Positions 55,401-62,194 of a stretch of DNA of 64,000 nucleotides are shown piece after piece. Below the pieces are notes generated by a model that saw only the letters and a list, made by a program, of their open reading frames with translations, did not search any database and had not been told where the DNA came from. Made by a program: the position numbers and the translations under genes. The DNA is from Theodoxus fluviatilis (taxonomy: Eukaryota > Mollusca > Gastropoda > Cycloneritida > Neritidae). Every line of letters begins with the position of its first letter. The stretch's first letter is position 1. The stretch spans positions 17,501-81,500 of the forward strand of contig JAWQFJ010000640.1 in the NCBI GenBank assembly GCA_034096865.1. Direction: 5' to 3'.

Positions 55401-56876
55401 AGGGCACTGAGGTAGGCAAGGCACTGAGGCAGGCAAACTCATAAATGGACGAACATTCAAGCAGACTGGTAGACAGACAGGTGCGAGCACGGACTGACAG
55501 GGAAACATACCGGTTCATAGGAACACACTCATGCAGTGTTGATGAAAGGATGAAATGGCAAGGAATAAGATTTTCAGTGGGAATGCACTTTTCCCCTCTT
55601 TTTTGTACACAGAAAAATAAATTGATAAGTGTATAGTTAGTGGGATGTTTTTTCTTACCTATCACATTTCTCTTTGTATTTTTCAGGCCTTCTGCAAACA
55701 CAACCTGGAAATGAATGTGTCATTTCAGAACGTGATTCAGGTAAAGAAACCAGCTCCACTCATTTCTTTCTCCTTCAACATTTTTGTATTTCTTTGTTGA
55801 AGGTATGATTGAAATATTTTCTATCCAATACGATTGCTGCAGAATATTTCCCCTGCATTAGCTAAATAACAAATGACCAGGGCCCGTATTCACAACGGCG
55901 ATTTATCGGTGATTTATTTTAACTCCGATTTATCTCTAAACTCAGACGATTCCAACTGCCTGTTCCGCTCTCCCTTGGCTGGAAACCAGTATATATAGCA
56001 AAGCGCAACCTAGGATCCTCTGACGAGCGTACCTTATCTAACTGATCAAGATAACGCGGGGCTAGGGGATAAATCGAGTGTTAAAAAGATAAATCGCCGT
56101 TGTGAATACGGGCCCAGATGAGTAAACAGAAAAATCAAGAAACATCACTGACTATCAGCACTGTAGCTGATCACTCAATGAACAGGTAACTTGTAGGAGC
56201 TGTTGGCTTTGCAACTTTAGCCTTCTGTGGTCCAAAAACTGTTGTGACTTCAGGATTGCCAGCATTGTGCATGCCCATCTTGCTAACACAGCAAGGACAG
56301 ACATGTTGAATCTTGCATGCGTGTCTGCGTGTTGACAGATCCTGGAGGCAGCAGACAAGATCCAGGCCATGGACATGAGGAAACACGCCTTGAACATCAT
56401 CGTCCACAACTTCCCCAAGGTGAGGCTTTCTCCATTCTGAACTCGGCACACCTATGCTGGAAGTGCTGTTAACTTATTCTCTAAAGATGTGCTCTGCACA
56501 ATAATTTGTATTAGATTAATAAAAAAATTATACCACTATTTCTTTGATTTGTTTTGATAGCACTCTCCGAAAAATACTGATGTGAACCTTTGTTGGTCAA
56601 ACAATCCATGATATATACTCATTTTGAAAGTGTCAGAATATTGCAGTGAAGAAAGTGGAATGAGAGGAAAAAAGAAGAAAATACATCGATAAACCCCTTT
56701 TCATCTGGACTTTACATACATTTTCTCCTCAGGTTGCCAGACTGCCTCAGATTCGGAAGCTGAGCCGCAAGTTGTTGCTGGACATCATCGATGCTTTGGC
56801 TGATGACTTGAGCGAGTCCAGGCTGTGCCAAGACATGTCCTCCTTCTCGCTGTCGGAGTCCACCACCACTCTCTGA
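26876..56876 (+). CDS. LZTR1: LZTR1 orthologue, complete, 19 coding exons
   Basis: Exons: 26876-27018, 27937-27999, 28391-28447, 29778-29857, 31721-31829, 32343-32481, 33118-33257, 33713-33859, 42768-42933, 43372-43464, 44081-44173, 44730-44844, 45930-46111, 46788-46947, 47745-47923, 49301-49450, 55687-55740, 56339-56419, 56733-56876. They sum to 2295 nt (764 aa plus stop), all GT-AG and in phase. Layout: N-terminal [10 protein letters not shown] block, six Kelch blades (about 60-360; FGG/FAG/FSG doublets), BTB1-BACK1 (about 369-560), BTB2-BACK2 (about 578-745). Human LZTR1 (840 aa) is longer mainly in an insertion before Kelch blade 6. The protein is the substrate receptor of a CUL3 ubiquitin ligase for RIT1, MRAS and other RAS GTPases on endomembranes. 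Introns 8 and 16 are swollen by an LTR element and a minisatellite. Exon edges are inferred from similarity and splice consensus. Confidence 0.95.
27520..27680. repeat. (TG)n microsatellite in LZTR1 intron 1
   Basis: Interrupted TG repeats with TTTTCATG and TATGCATG spacers. Confidence 0.95.
28448..29777 (+). other. LZTR1 intron 3
   Basis: 1.3 kb, AT-rich, with no repeat family or extra exon recognised. Confidence 0.6.
29811..30270 (+). repeat. Tandem partial duplication of LZTR1 exon 4 with its donor
   Basis: A 79-bp unit (the last 47 nt of exon 4 plus 32 nt of intron) starts at 29811, 29890 and 29969, and again at 30141, with a shortened copy near 30081. Every full copy keeps the donor GTGAGT, and each extra copy is preceded by CTATGCAG, an acceptor-like AG. 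A further segment beginning AAGCCAG occurs twice (30047 and 30226). Confidence 0.95.
31100..31320 (+). mobile_element. tRNA-derived SINE, old copy, in LZTR1 intron 4
   Basis: A box-A-like AAGCAGTCAGAGCACTTGA and a box-B-like GTGGTGTTCAAAGC are followed by a 3' body whose GGGCACTGCACAGC and GACCAGGG match the copy at 4735-4915. It is followed by a GATGATCAT simple repeat (31346-31405). Confidence 0.45.
32470..32691 (+). repeat. 111-bp tandem duplication across LZTR1 exon 6 donor
   Basis: Bases 32470-32580 and 32581-32691 differ at two positions. The unit holds the last 12 nt of exon 6, its donor GTGGGG and about 100 nt of intron, so a second potential donor lies at 32593. Reading through the first donor meets an in-frame TAA after about 25 codons. 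Confidence 0.95.
34275..35768 (+). repeat. Element B 5' LTR
   Basis: 1494 bp with TG...CA ends and a TATTTAAA box at 34703-34710. It differs from the 3' LTR at about 14 positions, 13 of them within about 150 bp (35131-35280). Confidence 0.95.
35773..35793 (+). other. Element B primer-binding site candidate
   Basis: TGGGGGCC TTCGTCTCGGGAT begins 4 nt after the LTR. It resembles a tRNA-Pro site (TGGGGGCTCGTCCGGGAT) with about three extra bases. The primer tRNA is therefore uncertain. Confidence 0.45.
36136..37464 (+). CDS. Element B Gag-like protein, 442 aa
   Basis: The start at 36136 has a strong Kozak context (GCCATGG). N-terminal domain (about 1-55), then a long charged coiled coil (about 75-210) with near-identical repeats of [11 protein letters not shown], then a Ty3/gypsy-type capsid core (about 215-380) containing [13 protein letters not shown] and ERETHRDF, and a CX2CX4HX4C zinc knuckle (Cys421, Cys424, His429, Cys434) close to the end. 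It stops at a TGA (37462-37464) eight codons after the knuckle region; the next long ORF continues in the same frame. It would form the particle and bind RNA. No enzymatic domain is seen. Confidence 0.85.
   Translation: MAEGGEWPTRIEILGFDKQTLELTIEKYGVDVIKGASKIVMQDALINFVEEKRTESDVDRKVVVTDPDKGRRRDEDKEERQRRHELEILRLNMEAKELEMEADERKAARDREADERKAERDREADERKAERDREAAERMKKLDIEAAERIKRLEIEANERVKNLETEVEKEKVKAERERLGIERDRVETEKEKENDRVRRERDGEIDLRRYTGLPTFNEKNVEGFFAAFEKQAESLRWKRDHWHIIVGSAVVGKAQEVYTTLPRSEQSYEAIKRAILEKYALTPEAYRQKFRKCKKDERETHRDFVYRLRSSFDRWCVAVNAVEDLDRLKQVIVMEQFKDSVTEEVRVYLGERKVEEVDQAAGMADEFHLLHASSRQKKSRDEGKYPRSGESEETADVVKGNGGRREDRRSASQPPRKIECFRCGKIGHIVRDCRVRVTRDI
37465..38646 (+). CDS. Element B ORF2, unknown function, in frame with Gag
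   Basis: About 392 codons in the same frame as Gag, after one TGA. An initiating ATG could be 37513 or later; alternatively it is made by stop-codon readthrough. It is strongly charged. Shared with element A are [22 protein letters not shown] (here twice) and the C-terminal [11 protein letters not shown] glutamate/lysine/threonine repeat ([12 protein letters not shown] type) spans about 37862-38010. There are no protease, RT, integrase, envelope or transmembrane features. Conservation of motifs at both ends of the frame, while the middle repeats differ, suggests that the protein is or was selected. The function is unknown. Confidence 0.6.
   Translation, partial: RCVTSVRDRARDCRGIMVPDTRPRVASIRYLGIVPKKSSSVGESGLSENRRHCQERERSEPVVLGVSQSEESRKGNGRFHPYEHPMLGVLYARDEIDRDDEFHPRRVVMRSTRRLECESERGVVMRSTRRERESDKTELKTESKTESKTESETELKTESKTESKTESETELKTESKIESKTESLPSSSETVGGRLALMEEQKCDPDSGCLYEQAEKENKGDESPGYFLREVCVTGEEPAQVVLSVDCEMGVEPESYGKTEVCVTEKEKQDGEREVCLQIRDVPSVVPDSNRLVCTDQCSESSCNDGSLAVPLKFESELETVELSPLKVRYSQPGLHEGKRGEEECLCVLSFLCDLLEEVNAITCAVESQRKTGQLEKRWYDWKKRKKGLIFYG
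37862..38010 (+). repeat. In-frame repeat in element B ORF2
   Basis: About 51-57-bp units of ACAGAGTTAAAGACAGAGTC type sequence repeated nearly three times. They encode alternating K, T, E and S. Position and charge correspond to the repeat at 846-1060 in element A, but the sequence differs. Confidence 0.85.
38647..39784 (+). other. Element B 3' non-coding region and polypurine tract
   Basis: No coding potential. The motif at 39328-39470 (anchors CCTAGGAGG 39347-39355 and ATGAAATAGAT 39432-39442) matches element A. A purine tract AGGGAGGAAGG ends just before the 3' LTR. Confidence 0.6.
39785..41279 (+). repeat. Element B 3' LTR
   Basis: 1495 bp, TG...CA ends, followed by the target-site duplication CTAAT. 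Confidence 0.95.
41531..42484. repeat. 26-bp minisatellite in LZTR1 intron 8
   Basis: About 36 copies of a 26-bp unit (core CTCAACTCCCTGGGGAGC followed by ATGCAACC), with a few point variants (GAGGAG, TGTGGAG, ATAC) and one 13-bp-shortened unit near 41710. Because 26 is not a multiple of three, all plus-strand frames show a 26-residue period; these are not genes. Confidence 0.97.
42768..42933 (+). CDS. LZTR1: LZTR1 exon 9: Kelch blade 6
   Basis: 166 nt, acceptor TTCAACAG, donor GTGGGT. Encodes CFDLDSQTW, then [26 protein letters not shown] and YRFQ, closely matching human LZTR1. Confidence 0.95.
43372..46947 (+). CDS. LZTR1: LZTR1 exons 10-14: BTB1 and BACK1
   Basis: Exon 10 encodes [13 protein letters not shown] and FCDIQFVVG, the start of BTB1. 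Exon 11 has [13 protein letters not shown], exon 12 has [13 protein letters not shown], exon 13 has the BACK start ([25 protein letters not shown]), and exon 14 has [20 protein letters not shown] and IIRRRQMP. The exon 13 donor is GTCTGC (weak); the exon 14 donor is GTGAGT in phase 1. Confidence 0.93.
45407..45490. repeat. Two-copy 42-bp tandem repeat in intron 12
   Basis: TTCCCTCCAGTCAGAGGACT with a GTGGGTGGGGG tail occurs twice in direct tandem. Confidence 0.85.
46366..46500. repeat. (TTTC)n microsatellite in LZTR1 intron 13
   Basis: Mostly TTTC units with minor interruptions; preceded by CA-rich sequence from about 46190. Confidence 0.95.
46993..47715. repeat. (CAC)n and (ATC)n-rich tracts in LZTR1 intron 14
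   Basis: A pure CAC run lies at about 46993-47037; a long ATC/ACC trinucleotide-rich region lies at about 47460-47715, just upstream of exon 15. Histidine-rich frames here are artefacts. Confidence 0.9.
47745..56876 (+). CDS. LZTR1: LZTR1 exons 15-19: BTB2 and BACK2
   Basis: Exon 15 starts after CTTGCAG (this acceptor restores the frame as TNSLEKDLE) and encodes [10 protein letters not shown] and [20 protein letters not shown]. Exon 16 has [11 protein letters not shown] and [18 protein letters not shown]. Exons 17-19 have [27 protein letters not shown] and [13 protein letters not shown]. The stop TGA is at 56874-56876. The C-terminus, rich in Ser and Thr, is longer than in human. Confidence 0.94.
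48229..48720. repeat. 44-bp minisatellite in LZTR1 intron 15
   Basis: About 11 copies of a 44-bp unit (containing GCTTGGCCCAGTCACAAGAT), almost identical; the first and third repeats have AGCAGG where the others have AGCATG. Confidence 0.97.
49451..55436. repeat. 6-kb minisatellite filling LZTR1 intron 16
   Basis: Roughly 350 copies (estimated from length) of a unit with core CACTGAGGCAGGCA and a variable linker (G, GG, GAG, GGCAAG, GGAGGA and others), giving 15-21 bp per unit. It begins at the first intron base after exon 16. The reverse strand lacks stop codons in all frames because the unit contains no TTA, CTA or TCA; the resulting 1300-2100-codon frames rich in Cys, Leu, Pro and Ser are artefacts. 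The plus strand is G-rich and resembles the Jeffreys minisatellite core (GGGCAGG). Confidence 0.98.
55880..56115. mobile_element. MITE with perfect 28-bp inverted ends, in LZTR1 intron 17
   Basis: The first 28 bp (55880-55907, GGGCCCGTATTCACAACGGC...) and the last 28 bp (56088-56115) are exact complements. 236 bp, non-coding. Its target-site duplication is not clear, so the superfamily is unassigned. Confidence 0.85.
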
Positions 56877-58289
56877 CTGCTGTTCCTGGAGGCAGCCGGT
56901 GCAGGCAACAGCACTCCTGAACTGCAGCACTCGCCTGCTGAACTGCAGCAGTAGTCTGCTGGTCTCTGGCAGTAGTCTGCTGGTCTGGAGCAGTGACATG
57001 CTGGACTGCAGTGGTGTTGTGACTGTCTGATGCTTCCCCAGAGAAACTGCCGGACTGAATCTGACTCGGTAAACCAGTTCCAAAGCATTTAAAATTGTGA
57101 GAGTGAATGTGATGGCTGGAACTGCTCTTGTGAACTTCACATGGTGATAACTGCGTCATGGCTTGAGGGATGGAAAGACTATTGAACTGCTCTGGTAGAC
57201 ATGACAGCTGGAGCCACCCAAGATGTGATGGCTAAAATAACTCCTGTGGAATATACAGCAAAAGCACCATGTTTGATTGGACAGGCACTGGAGCTGTTGT
57301 TGTAGACAAATGACTAAACCTTTGCACACACCAGATATAAGATGTGGAATTGCCATAGTGGCCCGTCTAGCTAGACTTCTTCCTGTAGACTGCGGAACTG
57401 TGGCAGCAGAGTGGGATGCCAAAAGTAGCACGTCTGTGTTTTCTATTAGAGTGGTCTTTGGAGTTAAAACTTAAATGAATGAATGGCTTGGAATGTTTGT
57501 GAACATTTTTAAGGGAAACTGAATTGGCCATTGTGATTTGTTTCTGTACAATTGTTGATGGTAATGCCATGATGAATTGTTGATGGTAATGCCATGATGA
57601 ATTGTTTGATGGGAACAGTTCCCGTCAGTTGAACAATTCACATTTTTGGTGACCTGTATAGCATGCCCAATCAGAGAAAAGGGGGGGGGGGGGGGGGGTT
57701 AGGGAAGGGGGCTGGCACCTCAAGTAAGGTATGTGGGTAGGAAAGATGGGCTGTGAATGTGATAAGTGAAGCTTTGTAACAGAATCTATCTAATGCATGA
57801 GCTAGCTACACGTGCTTCCTTCACAAATCACTTGTCCTTCATGTTACATTTGACCTACCATCTCCTCCTTGAGGGGATTTATCCGGCTTTCTCTGTTGGT
57901 ATGGACCCAAGTGATGGATCTCTGACTGCTTTGTCCAATAGATTTTGCCTTGTTCTGTGGCTGTTGTACGAGTCGTTTAGCAGTAGTCTTTGATGGCTTT
58001 TAAAGGTGATGGAGACACAAGGTTAACAATCCCTGGTCAGTGAATTTCTTTTTAACTCGTGGCAGAGAAGATTTCTTGTCTGCACTTCCATACTTATAAA
58101 TGCAGTATTACTCTGCAGATATGATGTGATATGATATGATATACACCATTGCATTTACTATGATTGTTAGTTCATTATAATACCATTGCATTCAATGTAT
58201 TGGTTGGCTTTGATTATGTGATATCCTGTGATAACAAGCATACAGATTGTGGTTATAGACATGGGTGCTGAGGTCCCTGGTGAACAAGT
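56877..58289. other. LZTR1 3' flank
   Basis: Probable 3' UTR followed by intergenic DNA. No clear AATAAA was found in the first kilobase. CAGCAGTAGTCTGCTGGTCT-type short repeats occur at 56930-57010, a 25-bp two-copy repeat at about 57545-57597, and an 18-base G run at 57681-57698. Confidence 0.5.
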
Positions 58290-58293
58290 TTAA

Positions 58294-59442
58294 CCCTTAC
58301 CGTGGTGTCATAAAAACGCTCTGTCTGTCCACCAGTGGTGCTATTACAGACTTGTTTTTTCAAAAACACCCCTCCGCTTTTCTAATTAACATAGCTCAGA
58401 AACTATTAAACATTGACAAACACAATGTGTACAAAAAATGCTCAGAATTGGACACAAAATACCACAAAGCAAGCATTTCCTCTGTGTAATGAACATGCAT
58501 TTATTTATGAATATCTAAAGGGGAGACACGGCAGTGAAAATTGATCATTTGGGCTTGCATGGTCGATTTTGAGATTTGTGGTTTTTTGCACTCTTTGAAC
58601 CCTCAACAATCATTGTTACAATGATTCAACAATGCCAATCTAGTAAGGTTGAGCTTGAAAATAGCATCTTTCTGTGCAAAAACCATCAATAAAACAGATG
58701 ACCCACCCTTACAAAAGTGTTGTTGCACAATTTTTGCTCATAAAATGCCAATGTTTGGGCCTTGGCAACGTATAGAAACTTTGAACAAACCTTCGCATGT
58801 TTGGTGTTGATCGAAAGCGCGGAATCTCATTCAACCAGTGCAAGGGAGATAACTGCTCTTGGCTTCGTGTACAAAGAGCTATATGATCATTTGCAAGGGA
58901 TAGATTCAAGCCTTTCAGGTCAGCTGACACGAATGAACCAATGAGAGAGCTCCATTCGCTCCAAATGCTTGGAGACAAGATGGCTGCCTTCCGTTCGACT
59001 CTAAAGCGCTCTCTCGTACTTTTAACGCTGTTACCAGGCCTAAATAATAGTACCACACTGTACATGCCTTCAAAGGAAAGAAAAGTAACCAAAGAAATCG
59101 GCAGCTAGCGAAAGCAAGACTTGCAAAGGAGGAAAAGAGTGGCAGCGCAAGTACAGATCATCTGGCAGATCACTCGACATCAGTTGTGCGTTATGAGCCC
59201 ACACCGATGCATCCTCTTCTCGCACCCAGCTTCCATGTGACCTCTGTTGGCAATCGGCCTACTTTTGAGCGTTAACAAAGGTCCTATCTTGCTTCACGAT
59301 CCATCAGGCTATAAATAGAAGGGCCTTGTGCAATGCTGGAATGCCTCCAGTTGAGCGGGTGTGGCCCGCGAACTAGTCCGCGATAACCACTGGCAGCCGG
59401 CAATGCTTATCGCGAACCAGTTCGCGACTACCACGGAAAGGG
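58294..59442. mobile_element. piggyBac-like non-autonomous element, 1.15 kb
   Basis: Flanked by TTAA on both sides (58290-58293, 59443-59446). The ends are CCCTTACCGTGG and CCACGGAAAGGG, imperfect inverted repeats of the piggyBac type (CCCTTT... with TTAA target). Subterminal palindromes of CGCGAACYAGTYCGCG type occur near the right end. There is no transposase frame; the reading frames inside show no known domain. Confidence 0.75.
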
Positions 59443-59446
59443 TTAA

Positions 59447-60559
59447 AATCTGCAAGTTTCTATAACATGGATGTTTGCAAAAATTGACTAGGTGAGCCAT
59501 GTATTTTTGGTGGTTTGAAGCATAAGATATAATCCATAATCAAAATTGCCAGGTCTCAAGATGGATGTTTCTGAAGCCATTTTAGTTGGTGGCTTATTGT
59601 TTTGAAGGTGCCAATGTTGAAACATCAGGGTTTATCTAGAGAAAATATGCCGAGCATATTATCCTCATCCCCATGATAATCATCGTTATAATATAACTTT
59701 TCTCCCATCTCGAGGCGCTGTGCCATGGTTCAATCCCAGGGGCGGGAGAGATGGGAGAAAAGTTATGTTGATCGAGGAAAATTGCTGCGACCGTCTTGTC
59801 ACTTTGTCTGGTATGAATGTGTGCATGAGTGTGCATGAATGCATAGGTGAACATCGATCGATGCACCTGTTGGTAAAACGTCTTTACGTGCCAACAAGAA
59901 TGAAAGTTGTGATGTCTGTGGGATCTTCCCAGAAATCCATGGTGTTTAGTTAACGTTATAATATAACCGTCAGTTGTTCTTTGACTTGTACAGTAATATT
60001 AATTCTTGGTTATTTCATTTGCTTAATGAAACTTGATTCATTCGTTTGAATCACTCCCAAACCTCTAACATGATTTAAGTGATGCAGGTTTTAAAAAGCA
60101 ATTTGGGATTGCCAAAAGTTAAAATGTTCAGGTTTGGATTTCAATTATATGATGCACATAAAACCTGTTATCATAACAGTATTGATATAGCCAACAATAA
60201 ATGCTTACAAGTTGAATGCTAGTGTCGATTCTCTTTTGCACCAAAAACAAGCAACAGAACATGTATTGGTTTGCTTCATTTATTTGTCCTCTCCTCTTCT
60301 TCATCTGTCTCTCTCTCTTCATCTCTCTCGCGTCTCTCACCCTCGCATCTCTCTTTGTGTCTATCTCTCTCTCTCCCTGCGTCTCTGTCTCTCCATTTCT
60401 TTCTCTGTTTCTCTGTCCCCCCCCCCCCCCCCTCTCTATCCATTTCCTCATCTCCCTCCCTCCCCCCCCCCCCCCCCCCCCCCCACCACCACCACCAATG
60501 GGTACTACACATATTGCAGATTTAACTTGAGTATGCTTAACAGCTGCACTTCACTTTCA
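59447..60559. other. Intergenic / SRRD 3' UTR side
   Basis: Contains an inverted pair ATAACTTTTCTCCCATCTC (59694-59712) and GAGATGGGAGAAAAGTTAT (about 59748-59766) around a box-B-like GGTTCAATCCC, perhaps a SINE relic. A polypyrimidine stretch with two long C runs spans 60285-60484. TTTATT at 60279-60284 is a minus-strand AATAAA and may be the SRRD poly(A) signal. Confidence 0.4.
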
Positions 60560-60778
60560 TCATTTATGAACAGGGGGAGATGTATCTGAACAGATGCCTT
60601 GCACAGCAATGATGTCTGGGTCATCCTCATCATATTGAGGAGGTTTGCCAGGATTCCAGAAGCCTGGCTCTGCCTGGGCCATAGAGGACAGGGGAAACCA
60701 GTGCAGACTCATGTCGTTGAAGATGTCTGTGTGGTGGAATGTGTTGTCTATGACGACTTCCTTCACATAGGGCTGTAT
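60560..60778 (-). CDS. SRRD: SRRD terminal exon
   Basis: 219 nt after acceptor CATCCACAG; stop TGA at 60562-60560. Carries the conserved DIFND...HWFP end of SRR1-like proteins and an acidic tail (YDEDDPDIIAV) like the human one. Confidence 0.85.
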   Translation of the reverse strand: MQPYVKEVVIDNTFHHTDIFNDMSLHWFPLSSMAQAEPGFWNPGKPPQYDEDDPDIIAVQGICSDTSPPVHK

Positions 60779-62113
60779 CTGTGGATGCCGTGAAGGAAAC
60801 CAAGAGGAAAGTTTGTGACACATGCAGCAAGGCAAGTGAGTACAAACTACAGCCAGAGCTTCCCAATGCCTCTCATCCACAGGAACACCAGGCTGCTGAG
60901 CGTCTGTGACCAGTCACTAGCTCAGCCAGAGCAGTCCCAGGCAGCATCAGGACTACATCAGATTCCATGTGACCCAAACCACAATGGAAGTCACAGTGCC
61001 ACACTTCACACACTACTGCTGGGATGCAAGCCTATGTTGTCAACTTTTCTGATGGATTTCTGCCCATTAAGCATGACTGACAGTTGCTGAAATTCATTGT
61101 GGTTTTTTGTTTTCAGAACACCTTCAGCTTTAATGTTTTATTTAATGTAAATGCTAAACAAATGCTAAACAAAAATAAGTTTACAGTTTCAGGATACAAA
61201 AACATTCTATTGACAGCATCCTCACAAACTGGAAACATTTATTTGAAAATTAAATAAGGAAAATTAGGACAATCAAGCACTTTACATCTTAAGTCCAAAC
61301 TGGTTAAATAGCCTTTCCCAATGGCCAAGCGTACGGCAGACATACATGTACAAAAGTCAAAGATGGAAAAGTACACATCCATGATATGAAATTACAAGTT
61401 ACAGCTTTAAACAATGATATTTGAATTAGAATGTACCGCTTGCTGCCAAAGTAATGGAATATGTCTAGGCTTTCTGACAGAGTGGCTGCTAACTTTTGTA
61501 AAGGATACAGAAAGAATCAAATTCCCAGTCTGGTTCAATACTCTGCCAGGGATTCTGAAACATAAATCATTGTGTTAAGTGCTTTATAAGACAGTTACAG
61601 AGGCTACTTCAGCAGGGATACACCATCAATTCAGATCAATCGCAGCACATTACTATCACTTGCACTTCTCCTGGCAGAAAATCTCAAGGGGACAAACAGA
61701 AAAAGCCTCATCTCTTTAGACAAGGATCAAACCCACAACCTCCAGATTAACATTCAAGAGATCCTCTCATTGAGCTAGTGAGGTAGACTGAAAATTATCT
61801 CTACACTGACATTTTATAGATCATGCTGACTTAGGCCAAAAAATGGACAGTCCACAGCCTGAAAGGGAGGAGACTATGCACTTGATACACAGCCATGTAA
61901 CAGGCATCCCTCATTTGTGCCAAAAAGCAAGCTCACAGCCTGACAGAGGCTGGGCTTTGCCCACCTTTCCACAAAGCTGGAGAAGCTGTTGCCTAGGACG
62001 ACCAGCTGAGCAAGGTTGCTGCCCCAGTTTGCCCACAGCAGGTTGTTGAAGAGAGCCTTGCCACAGTGGGGCATGAACACCAGGCATTGACGACCACAGC
62101 ATCGCCTCCCTTC
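60560..62113 (-). CDS. SRRD: SRR1-like protein (SRRD), last three exons
   Basis: Minus-strand exons: 61965-62113 (VFMPHCGKALFNNLLWANW and VVLGNSFSSFVER), probably 61509-61554 (RIPGRVLNQ...), and 60560-60778 (IQPYVKEVV, HTDIFNDMSLHWFP, stop). Phases fit: 0 to 2, 2 to 0, 0 to stop. They align in order and length with the end of human SRRD (HCG, NNLLWSNW, GNSF, DIFND, HWFP). SRR1-like proteins link to circadian and heme regulation in other eukaryotes, but the biochemical activity is unsettled. The middle exon is the least certain: its donor GTATCC is weak and an alternative at 61494 would lengthen it by five codons. Upstream exons must lie beyond the minisatellite and the right edge. The gene is convergent with LZTR1. 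Confidence 0.82.
61509..61554 (-). CDS. SRRD: SRRD penultimate exon (probable)
   Basis: 46 nt after acceptor TATGTTTCAG. It restores the frame between the neighbouring exons and gives exactly the 16 residues expected from the human alignment (RIPGRVL against RLLARIL). The donor GTATCC is weak. Confidence 0.5.
61630..61790 (-). mobile_element. tRNA-derived SINE (minus strand) in SRRD intron
   Basis: Read on the minus strand, box A CTAGCTCAATGAGAGGAT and box B GGTTGTGGGTTTGATCC are 30-40 nt apart, as in a tRNA. There is no plausible full cloverleaf and the 3' body is non-tRNA, so a SINE is more likely than a tRNA gene. Confidence 0.5.
61965..62113 (-). CDS. SRRD: SRRD exon with HCG...NNLLWANW core
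   Basis: 149 nt. The acceptor TTGCTTGCAG begins the exon at GAAGGG (EGRR, aligned with human EGKH); the donor is AAG|GTGGGC. Contains the most conserved SRR1 block. Confidence 0.88.
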
Positions 62114-62194
62114 CTGCAAGCAACAAGCAGCTCTTCTGTGGTGCTTCAACTCTTCTAAGGGTGCCTCATCCCTACTATTACTAGAGTGCACTCA

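Noticed and set aside
49289..55701. Three reverse-strand open frames of 661 to 2092 codons rich in Cys-Leu-Pro
   Set aside because: They lie wholly in the LZTR1 intron 16 minisatellite, whose unit has no reverse-strand stop in any frame. All three frames are open together, and there is no start context or non-repeat domain.
58709..59092. 127-codon minus-strand frame in the piggyBac-like element
   Set aside because: No DDD transposase or other domain is recognisable; the frame is short and ends without conserved features.
60780..60890. Leftward extension of the SRRD terminal exon through the open frame to about 60920
   Set aside because: The extra residues show no similarity to SRR1-like proteins, while the acceptor CATCCACAG at 60779 gives the expected junction.
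61722..61790. A tRNA gene on the minus strand
   Set aside because: Box A and box B are present, but acceptor and anticodon stems do not pair convincingly and a non-tRNA tail follows, so it is called a SINE.
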